NCBI RefSeq assembly: GCF_002252635.1
Contig: NZ_NQKX01000002.1
Coordinates: forward strand, 186,001 to 250,000
DNA: 64,000 nt
Reading direction: 5' to 3'
Origin: Synechococcus sp. MW101C3
GTDB taxonomy: Bacteria; Cyanobacteriota; Cyanobacteriia; PCC-6307; Cyanobiaceae
A program made the position numbers and the translations under genes. Shown here piece by piece: positions 25,701 to 32,961 of the stretch. A model generated the notes under the pieces. It did not search any database. It saw only the letters and a list, made by a program, of their open reading frames with translations, and was not told where the DNA came from. Positions within the stretch are counted from its first letter, which is position 1. Every line of letters starts with the position of its first letter.

Positions 25701-26270
25701 CTGTTGGTACCAGGCCCAGAAACGATCGATGTCGTAGGTCTGGAAGCGGCCACCACCGAGAAACAACTCGAAGCGATCGGGCCGGTGCCCCAGCAGTGGG
25801 GTGAGCAGTTCGCAGTAGGCACAGGCCTGGACCAGGAAGGTGGTGCGGGGCTTACTGGCCAGCTTGCACTCGATCGGGATGTAACTCCAGTCGCCGAGAT
25901 CTGAGGGTTGGGGAATCCTGCGCAGCACATCGGCCGAGCCGCGGATCTCTCCGTTGTTCAGCGAGGCCTGATGGATGAAGTCAAACCCTGCTTGCATCGC
26001 CTCGCGGGTGGCGACGTAATCAGCCTCGTTCTGCTTGCCGGCCAGGCGGGCGATGCGATAGCCCTCGGCTTCCAACTGGTTGAGCAACACCTGCTCGAGG
26101 CGCAGGCCATCGGCGAACAGTTGCTCATCAAGGGAGGAGGGGGGTGGCTGCTCGCCAGTGAAAAGACCTCTGGCTTTGAGCTCCTCCCACCATGCACCGA
26201 TGCGGGGGCTGCGGCTGAAGAGGGAGAGCTGGCTGGGGGTGATGGGGCGAGAGGAATTAGGATTAGACAT
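22731..26270 (-). CDS. TM0106-type RecB-like nuclease / RNase H-like / DNA2-UPF1-like helicase
   Basis: 1179 residues. The N-terminus (~1-170) resembles RecB-family nucleases: DEQLFADGLRLEQVLLNQL, then SLNNGEIRGSADVLRRI and YIPIECKLA, the acidic...GxxD...ExK layout. Then comes a DnaQ/RNase H-like part (DIWFDMEGIQD, HVYHYASYEKSAMRRL, EDYNRDDCVSTVLLHDWL). The C-terminal third is an SF1 helicase: Walker A LALQGPPGTGKTTVTAEV, DEAGQ (WLVVDEAGQMSLANLLVM), LVGDQQQLAQP, DRFQGQEA and NVAISRARCLSIVVG. The combination is that of the TM0106-like family, probably acting in DNA repair or defence. The gene for an AT-rich GIY-YIG nuclease ends 18 bases upstream on the same strand. Confidence 0.88.
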   Translation of the reverse strand: MSNPNSSRPITPSQLSLFSRSPRIGAWWEELKARGLFTGEQPPPSSLDEQLFADGLRLEQVLLNQLEAEGYRIARLAGKQNEADYVATREAMQAGFDFIHQASLNNGEIRGSADVLRRIPQPSDLGDWSYIPIECKLASKPRTTFLVQACAYCELLTPLLGHRPDRFELFLGGGRFQTYDIDRFWAWYQQLRNRYRDFCASFDSASPPEDEPGDHGSWSAFIEERLIAERDLVLVANMRQNQRLKLKAAGIHTIEQLAELPPGASIAGLAAEALFELRQQAQLQLTPHGPDGKPAFLVRPLQPGKGLAALPAADAGDIWFDMEGIQDAVAAKKLEYLFGACYREVPAQPAAFIAWWGHSPLGEKRAFEGFVDWVEERRRRHPALHVYHYASYEKSAMRRLSQQHQTREAVIDDWLRSDLLCDLLPIVTRSIVLGEGSYSIKKVEGLYMGPRGADVTNAGDSVVAYLHWQSSGEPSLPGPAPEGSPRLQAIEDYNRDDCVSTVLLHDWLLELRRAQGLPEQPLEHPEEERPEAEPWPLEALSARLIAELPEQLQSDPAANAPEAELIAQEELGSRSLSWRVQRLLAQLLPFHHREAKVAWWAYFDRRGKALQTPEDLDADGEAINGAVWQSVESVPSPRTGSDWHTFCFDPSQTLKLHVAQGDGSIKLEIPETGQKLQAVVIDGERGTLTLKYPWSARDKRQAAGQAVELPRGPMALIKVPEDISELLRDSLLAQAESWVDGGKPIPAAIVHLLERRAIEPLIGLNAALAADPSALPAQLAEFLASHSDLTLALQGPPGTGKTTVTAEVIAELVERGLRVAISSNSHAAINNLLLKAHSACATRGLSQQVVKCSTAKDDKGLVGQPVALCKPDALTGSMAVVGGTAWMFARPVMEELFDWLVVDEAGQMSLANLLVMARCARGILLVGDQQQLAQPSQADHPGESGSSCLEYLMQDKAVVPADRGVFLATSWRMEPSLTAMVSALFYDCRLKASPANAINRIEWREPFTGSKGGVLPSQGLVFEAAEHTSCSVCSEEEIERIAQLVEALLGSSYRHASSGAERRGLLTPDDILVTAPYNVQVNRLQQRLGNRARVGTVDRFQGQEAPVAIHSLTASDGDAAPRGLGFLLQPNRLNVAISRARCLSIVVGSPGLVTGIANTVEEAEQINRLCRLAQVPMEG

Positions 26271-26288
26271 GAAAGGAAGTTATGGCTT

Positions 26289-27158
26289 TCAGTTTAGGTT
26301 TAGGCCGTGGACCCTAGTCCCGAATGCTTTCTTGTAAAAGGACTCCAGTCTAATTACATCATCTTTGCTGCTTCCTGAATCCATTGTGTGAAGAATGCTA
26401 TAGATTAAGTTGTCTGCTCCATTCGCGTTGATGTGACTTCTTAGCATTGCATTTCCATTGTGACCGCCGTTGACATATCCCCGCCAGCGCCCCCATAATC
26501 CCTGATTCTGCATGCCAGTAGAGCTATATGCAGAGCCAACGTATGAGTCGCCAGTCGATGCATCTGTGATCACATAGATGCCCGCGACTGAAGAGAGAGC
26601 CGCCTTCCAGGTGGGTGCTCCACCTCCACCAATTCGAAGATCAAACTGTTGCCGATTCAAGTGAAACGAGTAAAAACCTGGAAAGGGGACATCGGATATG
26701 CCAAAGGGGAATTCTCTAATCTCAATAAACTGAAACCCCATTCCAGTATTGCCAATATTTAAGTATCTGTTTCGGCATGGGCTACTCCACTTAAAGGTCA
26801 CGCGGCCAAACCATTTATTAATCGCGTTGTCACTAAATGTATTTTCAATTATAAACACGGTATCTCCATTGGCATTGAGTCCGGTTTCCCTAGGGCCAGA
26901 AGAGACATCGTAAGCTCCTGCGAAGATATATCGCTCATTCCGATCGAGTGGCAAAAGATTTATGATAGTTCCAGCGTTTCTAAAGTTATTTCTATTCTGG
27001 TATTTGTTTTCAGTCGACATTCCATCTTTACCTTTAAAAACTAATACGTCCTGATAATAAGATAAACTATTTCCACTACGAGGAAACACGTGAGCAAAGA
27101 CTGGCGCAGTCAGGTTGTAGCCATTTGCGAAGTCCTGAAGATTTTCAACTTGGATCAT
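26289..27158 (-). CDS. GIY-YIG nuclease-family protein, AT-rich
   Basis: About 289 residues from ATG 27158; the frame stays open to 27203. The C-terminal ~110 residues form a GIY-YIG domain: GIYVITDASTGDSYVGSAYS, LWGRWRGYVNGGHNGN with the conserved Arg, VIRLESFYKKAFGTR with the metal-binding Glu, and HGLNLN with the final Asn. The first ~165 residues (aromatic- and Asn-rich, e.g. NRYLNIGNTGMGFQFIEIRE) are an unrecognised domain, probably target recognition. GC content is far below the neighbours, pointing to horizontal acquisition. It lies 18 bases upstream of the large nuclease-helicase gene and is likely cotranscribed with it. A restriction-like or defence role is inference. Confidence 0.8.
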   Translation of the reverse strand: MIQVENLQDFANGYNLTAPVFAHVFPRSGNSLSYYQDVLVFKGKDGMSTENKYQNRNNFRNAGTIINLLPLDRNERYIFAGAYDVSSGPRETGLNANGDTVFIIENTFSDNAINKWFGRVTFKWSSPCRNRYLNIGNTGMGFQFIEIREFPFGISDVPFPGFYSFHLNRQQFDLRIGGGGAPTWKAALSSVAGIYVITDASTGDSYVGSAYSSTGMQNQGLWGRWRGYVNGGHNGNAMLRSHINANGADNLIYSILHTMDSGSSKDDVIRLESFYKKAFGTRVHGLNLN

Positions 27159-27332
27159 TGATGCTCCCGTTGGCTGGTGGATGGCAAGATTACATTCGCA
27201 CACACTGTGCCGAGCTGCTCAGCACGTGAATCTCTACGAGTTCTACATGGCTTAAGCGATGTCATCCAATTATGTGAGCAAAGGGAGTGCATTGTCACAT
27301 GCTATTGACACCATGCAGCGCGCCAGTCTTAG

Positions 27333-27968
27333 TTATGCATGCATATTCAATGGAAGTTGAATCGCTGTCAACACTCCACTCACATATGCCCCCGTATCAA
27401 TTCCGATCCGATGTGGCAACCGGGTCACCTGGTAGTCGTTGCGGAACGTATGGCCGTGCACCACGGTGTAAGGCAGCCCATGGGGCTTGGAGAGGAAGGG
27501 TTTGCGGATCCAGATCAGATCGTCGAAGGCCTGGCGCTCCAACGGAACCCCCGGCCGCACCCCGGCATGCACAAACAGGTAGTTGCCGCGAACCGCCGTG
27601 ACCGGCAATTGCTCGAACCACTCCCGGTGTTCGCGCGCCAGGGGCAGCAGTGCGGGGTCGCCGCCGTTGCAGCGCCACAGCTCGAAGGCGAGTCCTCGTT
27701 TTGTTGACGCCAACGACTCGACCAGCATCTGCTCGTGGTTGCCGCGCAGCACCGTCACCGCCGCCAGGCCAAAGGCGCCGGGGTTCTCCTGCAGCTGCCA
27801 GATCCGCTCCAGCACCTTGCGATCACCATCGGGTTCGGGGGCCCGATCGATCAGATCACCGAGAAAGATCAGCTCCACACCTGAATCCAGATGCGGCAGA
27901 AGTTGCTCCTCCAGCAAGGCGGCGCAGCCGTGCACATCCCCGATCGCCACCACATCAGGCCTGGTCAT
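27333..27968 (-). CDS. Metallophosphoesterase, PPP-type serine/threonine phosphatase-like
   Basis: 211 residues with the full PPP/bis-tetraphosphatase set of metal motifs: GDVHG (VVAIGDVHGCAALL), GDLIDR (IFLGDLIDRAPEPD), GNHE (VLRGNHEQMLV), then LFVHAGVRPG and VVHGHTF with the two late His. Members remove phosphate from proteins or cleave diadenosine polyphosphates. The start overlaps the end of the VWA gene by 14 bases on the same strand, so it is the third gene of a merR-vwa-phosphatase operon. Substrate is unknown, but the VWA protein or its partners are candidates. Confidence 0.88.
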   Translation of the reverse strand: MTRPDVVAIGDVHGCAALLEEQLLPHLDSGVELIFLGDLIDRAPEPDGDRKVLERIWQLQENPGAFGLAAVTVLRGNHEQMLVESLASTKRGLAFELWRCNGGDPALLPLAREHREWFEQLPVTAVRGNYLFVHAGVRPGVPLERQAFDDLIWIRKPFLSKPHGLPYTVVHGHTFRNDYQVTRLPHRIGIDTGAYVSGVLTAIQLPLNMHA

Positions 27969-29211
27969 CGTCGCTCTCCCAGACGTTGGTGTTGGACCGC
28001 ATCGACTCCCGGCTCAGGCGCTTCCGGCTGAGCTTGGGATCGCTCTTGAGCAAGGACAGTTTCTGGTTGAGCAGGTCCAGCTCGCGGGTGATCCTTGGAG
28101 TCGCGGGCATCGACAACAGACTGTCGCGCAGATTCCTCAGGCTGAGGCTTGCGGTGTCGTGATCGCCGCGATCGAGTTCGCTGATCACGCGCCTGCGTTC
28201 GCGGTCGGCCTTGAAGAGAGCCAGTTGTTCGGCCACCGCCTTATCGGGGTCCAGTGCCCCGAGTTCTTCGCTTTCCATCACCGGCAACTGCAGATGCTCG
28301 ATCAGGATCTGGCGTTCGCTGCTACCGGGGGCATCCCAGGCCAGGCGCACGCTGAGCATCTCCTGATTGGGGATCCAGGCGGGCAGCTTGAGCTGCACAC
28401 CCACATTGAGCTCCTGGCCGGTGCGCAGGTTGGGGAGCTGATGGTTGCCGGCGCCGGTGGGCTTGAGGTCGTTGAGCAGATCGACCACCTCGGCGCCGTG
28501 CTTGCCCCGTAGACCAATGCTCACCCGCCGCCCGAAGGTGGTGGCCAGGCCCTGGAGCTCGGAGGCGTAGAGATCCGCCAGCTGGCTCGGGGTTTCGATG
28601 TGGGCCAGGGTGCCATCGCCTGCGGCGGCCATGGCCCCCATTAGGTCTTCATCGAAGTCCACCCCCAGGCCAAAGCCACTGGTGCTGATTCCCCGTTGGG
28701 TCAGACCCGCCACCTTGCTGGCGATCTGATTCTGGTCAGTGAGGCCCTCATTGGCCTGGCCATCGGACAGCAGCAGCACCCGGTTCATCTGGGTGGGATC
28801 GAGGTGTTCGGCCACCTGTGTGGCTCCCGCCAGCCAGCCATCGAAGAGGGCCGTGCAGCCACCGCTGTGGATCGTGTTGATCGCAGCGATGAACGGCTGT
28901 GGATCGATGACGGGGGTGGAGGGCACGACCACCTTCACCTCATCGTCAAAGGTGACGATGGCGAGGCGATCACGGCTGGTGAGTTCCCCGGCCAGGAAGC
29001 GGGCCGCCTTGCGGGCGTAGCTGAGCTTGGTGCCGCTCATCGAGCCGGAGCGGTCGATCACCAGGGCCAGGTTCAGCGGCGGCCGCTGCTGGCGTTGGGG
29101 ATCAACGTCAAGGGCTGGGGGTGTGATCGTGAGCAGCAGATCAAGGCGTGACGGGCGATCAGAGGCCACCGCCGGCCGCAGAGGCCGGAAGCGCAGGGTG
29201 GGTTGGGTCAT
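27955..29211 (-). CDS. VWA-domain protein
   Basis: 418 residues, no signal peptide or membrane helix, so cytoplasmic. The von Willebrand A domain (~45-215) has an intact metal-ion-dependent adhesion site: LVIDRSGSMSGTKL (DxSxS), GGCTALFDG (Thr) and LLSDGQANEGL (Asp). The C-terminal half (~220-418) has a beta-rich part, then a charged helical tail with DRERRRVISELDRGDHD. Cytoplasmic VWA proteins usually scaffold complexes with MoxR ATPases, kinases or phosphatases. Here a phosphatase gene overlaps downstream and a MerR-like regulator lies 34 bases upstream. No MoxR ATPase or kinase gene is adjacent. Confidence 0.88.
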   Translation of the reverse strand: MTQPTLRFRPLRPAVASDRPSRLDLLLTITPPALDVDPQRQQRPPLNLALVIDRSGSMSGTKLSYARKAARFLAGELTSRDRLAIVTFDDEVKVVVPSTPVIDPQPFIAAINTIHSGGCTALFDGWLAGATQVAEHLDPTQMNRVLLLSDGQANEGLTDQNQIASKVAGLTQRGISTSGFGLGVDFDEDLMGAMAAAGDGTLAHIETPSQLADLYASELQGLATTFGRRVSIGLRGKHGAEVVDLLNDLKPTGAGNHQLPNLRTGQELNVGVQLKLPAWIPNQEMLSVRLAWDAPGSSERQILIEHLQLPVMESEELGALDPDKAVAEQLALFKADRERRRVISELDRGDHDTASLSLRNLRDSLLSMPATPRITRELDLLNQKLSLLKSDPKLSRKRLSRESMRSNTNVWESDDDQA

Positions 29212-29245
29212 AGCTGAGTAGGCGGTGGTACTTGGAAAAAAAGAT

Positions 29246-29935
29246 TCAGCTGAAGGGGTCGTCGATCAGTTCGTTGAGCCGATCCAGCAGGCGCTTGAGC
29301 CACTGCTGACGGCGGGAACCGGCAGGAGGAAGAGAAACGGATTCGCGGACGTGAACTTCGATCCCGGGGGCAAGGGTGAAGCGCAGCCAACGGCTTGAGG
29401 CCTCTCGACTGCTCCCCCCGTAGCGGGAGCCGGAAGGGGAGCGTTCGGAGCGGGCCTGGGTAGAGAAGGGTTCGCTGAGCATCCCGAGAACGGGACTGAG
29501 CGAATGGGTTTTGCTCAACAGGTGCGCAGGAATGTCGTCACTGGTTGGGGTGGATTCCTCTGAGGACTGCAGATCCCGGAGGTAGTCGAGGGCGGCACGG
29601 GAAGCAGGAGGGGAAGGAACGATGGCCGCCGCCCCTTCCCCATCGAGCTGCTCCAGCTGTTGCTCCAGATCGGGGTCGGCCAGAACGCAGAGGGGAGCAA
29701 TCGCTGAGAGGCTGAGACCGCGCCGGGCCAAGGCGCGCACCAACACCAGTTGCAGGAGGTGACGGTGGGTATAGACGGCACTGCGGCCCTCCTTGCCGGG
29801 GCGATCGATCAACCCCTGGGTGGCATAGAGACGCACGGTGCGAGATGAGATCACCTCTCCCAGCAGCTTGCCGGCGACGAGGAGGAGCTCCTCGAGGCCG
29901 TAGAGGGCGTCAGCTGGAGTGGAGACCTTCACCAT
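29246..29935 (-). CDS. MerR-like HTH regulator heading the vwa-phosphatase operon
   Basis: 229 residues. The N-terminal ~75 residues are a MerR-type winged helix: ISSRTVRLYATQGLIDRPGK, RSAVYTHRHLLQLVLVRALA, RRGLSLSAIAPL. The C-terminal part is long, Ser/Glu-rich, then LRFTLAPGIEVHVRESV and a basic amphipathic WLKRLLDRLNELIDDPFS. It has no metal-binding Cys set, so it senses something else, possibly a protein or ligand linked to the VWA partner. The gap to the next gene is 34 bases. The short divergent intergenic region with the M28 peptidase could hold its operator. Confidence 0.75.
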   Translation of the reverse strand: MVKVSTPADALYGLEELLLVAGKLLGEVISSRTVRLYATQGLIDRPGKEGRSAVYTHRHLLQLVLVRALARRGLSLSAIAPLCVLADPDLEQQLEQLDGEGAAAIVPSPPASRAALDYLRDLQSSEESTPTSDDIPAHLLSKTHSLSPVLGMLSEPFSTQARSERSPSGSRYGGSSREASSRWLRFTLAPGIEVHVRESVSLPPAGSRRQQWLKRLLDRLNELIDDPFS

Positions 29936-30101
29936 GGCCTAATTATGCACACTTGCAGTGCAGGTGTCAAGCGGCTAAGCTTCGTGGCCCTGCTGCTGGA
30001 TCACCTTCGCTCACCCCGCTTCCAAACTCGCCCCAGACCACACCCGACTGCTGGAGCACCTGCAGCAACTGGCCCGGCCCCGCCATGCCCGCTGGGACCC
30101 C

Positions 30102-30857
30102 ATGGGCCTGATGGCGGTTCGGGCCTATCTCAAAGAGCAGCTCGGCGCCCTTGGGCCCTTGGAAGAACACCGCTTCTCGGAAGGGATCGATGAGGGCACC
30201 AACCTGATTCTCAAGCTCCCCGGCCAGCACCCGGAGCTGGATCCACTGCTGGTGGCAGCCCATTACGACGGCCCCCTGCACTCGATCGGCGCCGATGACA
30301 ACGCCTCCGGGCTGGCTGCTCTGGTCGAGCTGGCGGTGCACTGGAAGGCACAACCGCCCCGGCGACCCGTGTGGATCGTGGGGTTTGACCAAGAGGAATG
30401 GGGCATGTTCGGCAGCACCGCCCTGGCCAGGGAGCTCAAGGCCAGCGGGCAGAAGCTCAAGTTGATGGTGAGCCTGGAAATGCTCGCCTACACCTGCGAA
30501 ACCCAGAACTACCCTCACCCGGCCATGCGGGCGATCTACGGCGACCGGGGTGATTTCATCGCCGTAGTCGGCAACCTGGGTGCTACAGCGATGCTGCCGG
30601 GCCTCGCGAGCCGCATGGGGCGGCATGTCGTCACCAAGCTGCTGCCGGTGCCCGATGCCGGTCGGGCGATTCCCGATGTGCGCCTGAGCGACCACAGCCC
30701 CTTCTGGGATACGGGCTACGACGCCGTGATGGTGACCGACACCTCCTTCATGCGCAATCCGCACTACCACAGGATGAGCGACATGATCGACACCCTCGAT
30801 CTACCATTTCTGGCGGCTGTCACCGAGGGTTTGAAGGAGGGGCTTGGGGTGCTCTGA
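30102..30857 (+). CDS. M28-family zinc aminopeptidase-like protein
   Basis: 251 residues from ATG 30102. Conserved-looking sequence continues upstream in frame (LLEHLQQLARPRHARWDP) to a stop at 29976-29978, without an ATG, GTG or TTG, so the real N-terminus is uncertain. M28 zinc-site motifs are present: LLVAAHYDGPLHSIGADDNASGLA (His-x-Asp and the bridging Asp), GFDQEEWGMFGS (catalytic Glu and metal Glu), and a late VRLSDHSPFWDTGYDAVMVT with the final metal His. These enzymes cleave N-terminal residues or act as carboxypeptidase-like or glutaminyl cyclase relatives. No signal peptide is seen. It diverges from the merR-vwa operon. Confidence 0.85.
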   Translation: MGLMAVRAYLKEQLGALGPLEEHRFSEGIDEGTNLILKLPGQHPELDPLLVAAHYDGPLHSIGADDNASGLAALVELAVHWKAQPPRRPVWIVGFDQEEWGMFGSTALARELKASGQKLKLMVSLEMLAYTCETQNYPHPAMRAIYGDRGDFIAVVGNLGATAMLPGLASRMGRHVVTKLLPVPDAGRAIPDVRLSDHSPFWDTGYDAVMVTDTSFMRNPHYHRMSDMIDTLDLPFLAAVTEGLKEGLGVL

Positions 30858-31191
30858 GTAAGAGGTTCTTAGTGTGCAGGGTGTTGGTCTGGGCGGAGGA
30901 CTTTACGCTTCTTGGCGAGTAGTCACTCCGGCATCTTGCATCATTAGGATGAAGAGTGTGAATGCCAGAATGTGCAGGTATTGACAGCCTTTGTCTCTGC
31001 GCTATGGCGCGCAGCCATGGCCCATGGGCGTAGATTTGTACATTCTGATCACATTTGAGCTTAGAATAGTCCGGCCGTGTAACACCTGATACTCGGGGCA
31101 TTTGAACTGTCGTTTCATGCGCATTCCCGGATGCTAGCGTCCATAGGGAATATCCTTATCACTTCCCTCTCTCACGCATTTACATAGAATA
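30858..31191. other. Intergenic stretch before the restriction operon
   Basis: About 330 bases with no credible gene. GC drops markedly towards the McrB start, in keeping with the lower GC of the restriction genes, and the boundary may mark an insertion edge. The sequence at 31005-31030 (GCGCAGCCATGGCCCATGGGCG) is rich in short palindromes. No clear promoter could be singled out. Confidence 0.4.
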
Positions 31192-32961
31192 ATGGCACGC
31201 CTTCCGGGAAACGACTCTCAAAAGATCTATGAAGCGTCGAAGTGCTTTCTCGAAAACTGCCTGCTCCAGGATGGCTCTCTTGTCTTTGCTGGCGAATCAC
31301 TTTGGCAGGCCGAACTGCTGCAGCATATCCATCGAGCTTTTGTAGAGGCCCCCGATGAAGGTGATCGATCCTTTATCGAGAAGCTTCGTGATCAGGTCAG
31401 GCCAGCTGGCCAGGACGTGGTTCGCCTTGCAGGCGAGCTCCTATGTGTGTACTTCTTGTTCCCTTCGAGTGTCAGTGGAATCCGAAAACGGGAAGTCGTC
31501 AATGAAGTTTTTGGTTGGGTTGGGGACAGTCTTCCTCAGAGCAGTCTTGTTTCCCAGGCCTTTGAGCATGGCATCGGTAGCGGCGGTCAGGGTTACAACA
31601 CCCGTCGACCATTTGAAATCGCATTCCTTATCAACTTCACCATTGCCTGGAAGAAGCTCAACTCCGCCGAGCAGCAGGAGACAGCAGCGGATCCGTGGCG
31701 TTTCCAAGAGCTTGTCAATGGCATCGAGGATGCAGAGTCAAAGCAACTCCGGCACATGATGCTCCACCTGCTTTTCCCTGACGAATTTGAGCGCATCGCG
31801 AGTGGAAGTCATAAGAGACGGGTCATCGCAGAGTTCTCAGGTTTGATCCCAGACGAATCGGACAATGAAGATCGAAATCTTTTGGCAATCCGGAGAGCTC
31901 TCGAGGCATTGCTGCCGAATCAAAGTCTCGACTTTTACTGGCCACCGTTGGAAGCAGCCTGGGACAAGGATTCGTCTCTTGAGGTCATCCAGTACAAGAA
32001 ACAGATCGTGTTATTTGGCCCACCAGGAACTGGAAAGACGTTTCGAGCCAAAAAGATGGCTCAACGAATTATCCATTCAGTTGCACTCTCACAATGGGGG
32101 CCTGCTCGATATTTTAAATCACAGGCAGAGATCACAGAGGCCATCAAGACCAATGTGCACCGTTTACAGCTTCACCCCTCCTACGGCTATGAAGACTTTG
32201 TACGTGGCTTGCACATCTCTGATAACGGTGCAACAGAATATCGGCCAGGTTACCTTCCAAGACTAATCGAAGACATCGAGAAGATACCGAGAGAGGTGCG
32301 TCTTCCACATGTGCTGATTCTCGATGAGATGAACCGAACAGACCTGAGTCGGATGTTGGGCGAGTGTTTTTCGTTATTGGAGGATCGGAATCAGACGATC
32401 GAATTGCCAGCGCGCAATGGGAACGAGGAAACACTCAAGTTGCGGATTCCAGATGATCTGTTTGTGATTGGAACGATGAATCTGATCGACCAGTCCATTG
32501 AACAGATTGACTTTGCCCTGCGTCGCCGCTTCCTTTGGGAATTGTGTCCCTTTGACGCCGAGGCACTTATCGCGGCTGCCGAAGCTAAATGGGATGATCT
32601 TGGTTGCGGCATTTCCTGGGATCGGGTAGAAGCTGACTTTCGAGGACTGGCAGGTGCAGCCACCGAATTGAATCGCGAGATTCACAACAGTGATGTTTTG
32701 GGTTCCCAGTATGAAATCGGACACACCTACCTTCTTGATGTGGTGGTGTTCCTCCGGAATTTCCTTGGCCTGCGTCCAACACGTAGGCAGAACTATCTCT
32801 GGAACAGGAATGGCAAAGCGCTTGAACCAGTTATTCAGGTATGGAAGCTATCCCTGCTGCCTCTGTTAGAACAGTACTTGGCCGGGCTCGATTCCAATTC
32901 TCGGAATGGGGAGCTGGATAAGCTCGCCAAGGTCTTTCTCAGGTCTTCGGTGATTGAATGA
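31192..32961 (+). CDS. mcrB: McrB-like AAA+ restriction subunit
   Basis: 589 residues. Residues ~270-520 form a McrB-type AAA+ GTPase/ATPase: Walker A LFGPPGTGKTFRAKKMAQ, a PSYGYEDFVRGL motif, Walker B HVLILDEMNRTDLSRMLGE, and the McrB signature region GTMNLIDQSIEQIDFALRRRF. The first ~265 residues do not resemble the E. coli McrB DNA-binding domain and are probably a different modified-base or target-recognition module. McrB rings translocate DNA and activate the McrC nuclease. The stop overlaps the mcrC start in ATGA. The GC content is lower than that of the flanking core genes, fitting an acquired defence cassette. Confidence 0.9.
   Translation: MARLPGNDSQKIYEASKCFLENCLLQDGSLVFAGESLWQAELLQHIHRAFVEAPDEGDRSFIEKLRDQVRPAGQDVVRLAGELLCVYFLFPSSVSGIRKREVVNEVFGWVGDSLPQSSLVSQAFEHGIGSGGQGYNTRRPFEIAFLINFTIAWKKLNSAEQQETAADPWRFQELVNGIEDAESKQLRHMMLHLLFPDEFERIASGSHKRRVIAEFSGLIPDESDNEDRNLLAIRRALEALLPNQSLDFYWPPLEAAWDKDSSLEVIQYKKQIVLFGPPGTGKTFRAKKMAQRIIHSVALSQWGPARYFKSQAEITEAIKTNVHRLQLHPSYGYEDFVRGLHISDNGATEYRPGYLPRLIEDIEKIPREVRLPHVLILDEMNRTDLSRMLGECFSLLEDRNQTIELPARNGNEETLKLRIPDDLFVIGTMNLIDQSIEQIDFALRRRFLWELCPFDAEALIAAAEAKWDDLGCGISWDRVEADFRGLAGAATELNREIHNSDVLGSQYEIGHTYLLDVVVFLRNFLGLRPTRRQNYLWNRNGKALEPVIQVWKLSLLPLLEQYLAGLDSNSRNGELDKLAKVFLRSSVIE

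Noticed and set aside
31078-31191. Possible promoter of mcrBC
   Set aside because: Several weak -10-like hexamers but no convincing pair with a -35; none could be preferred.
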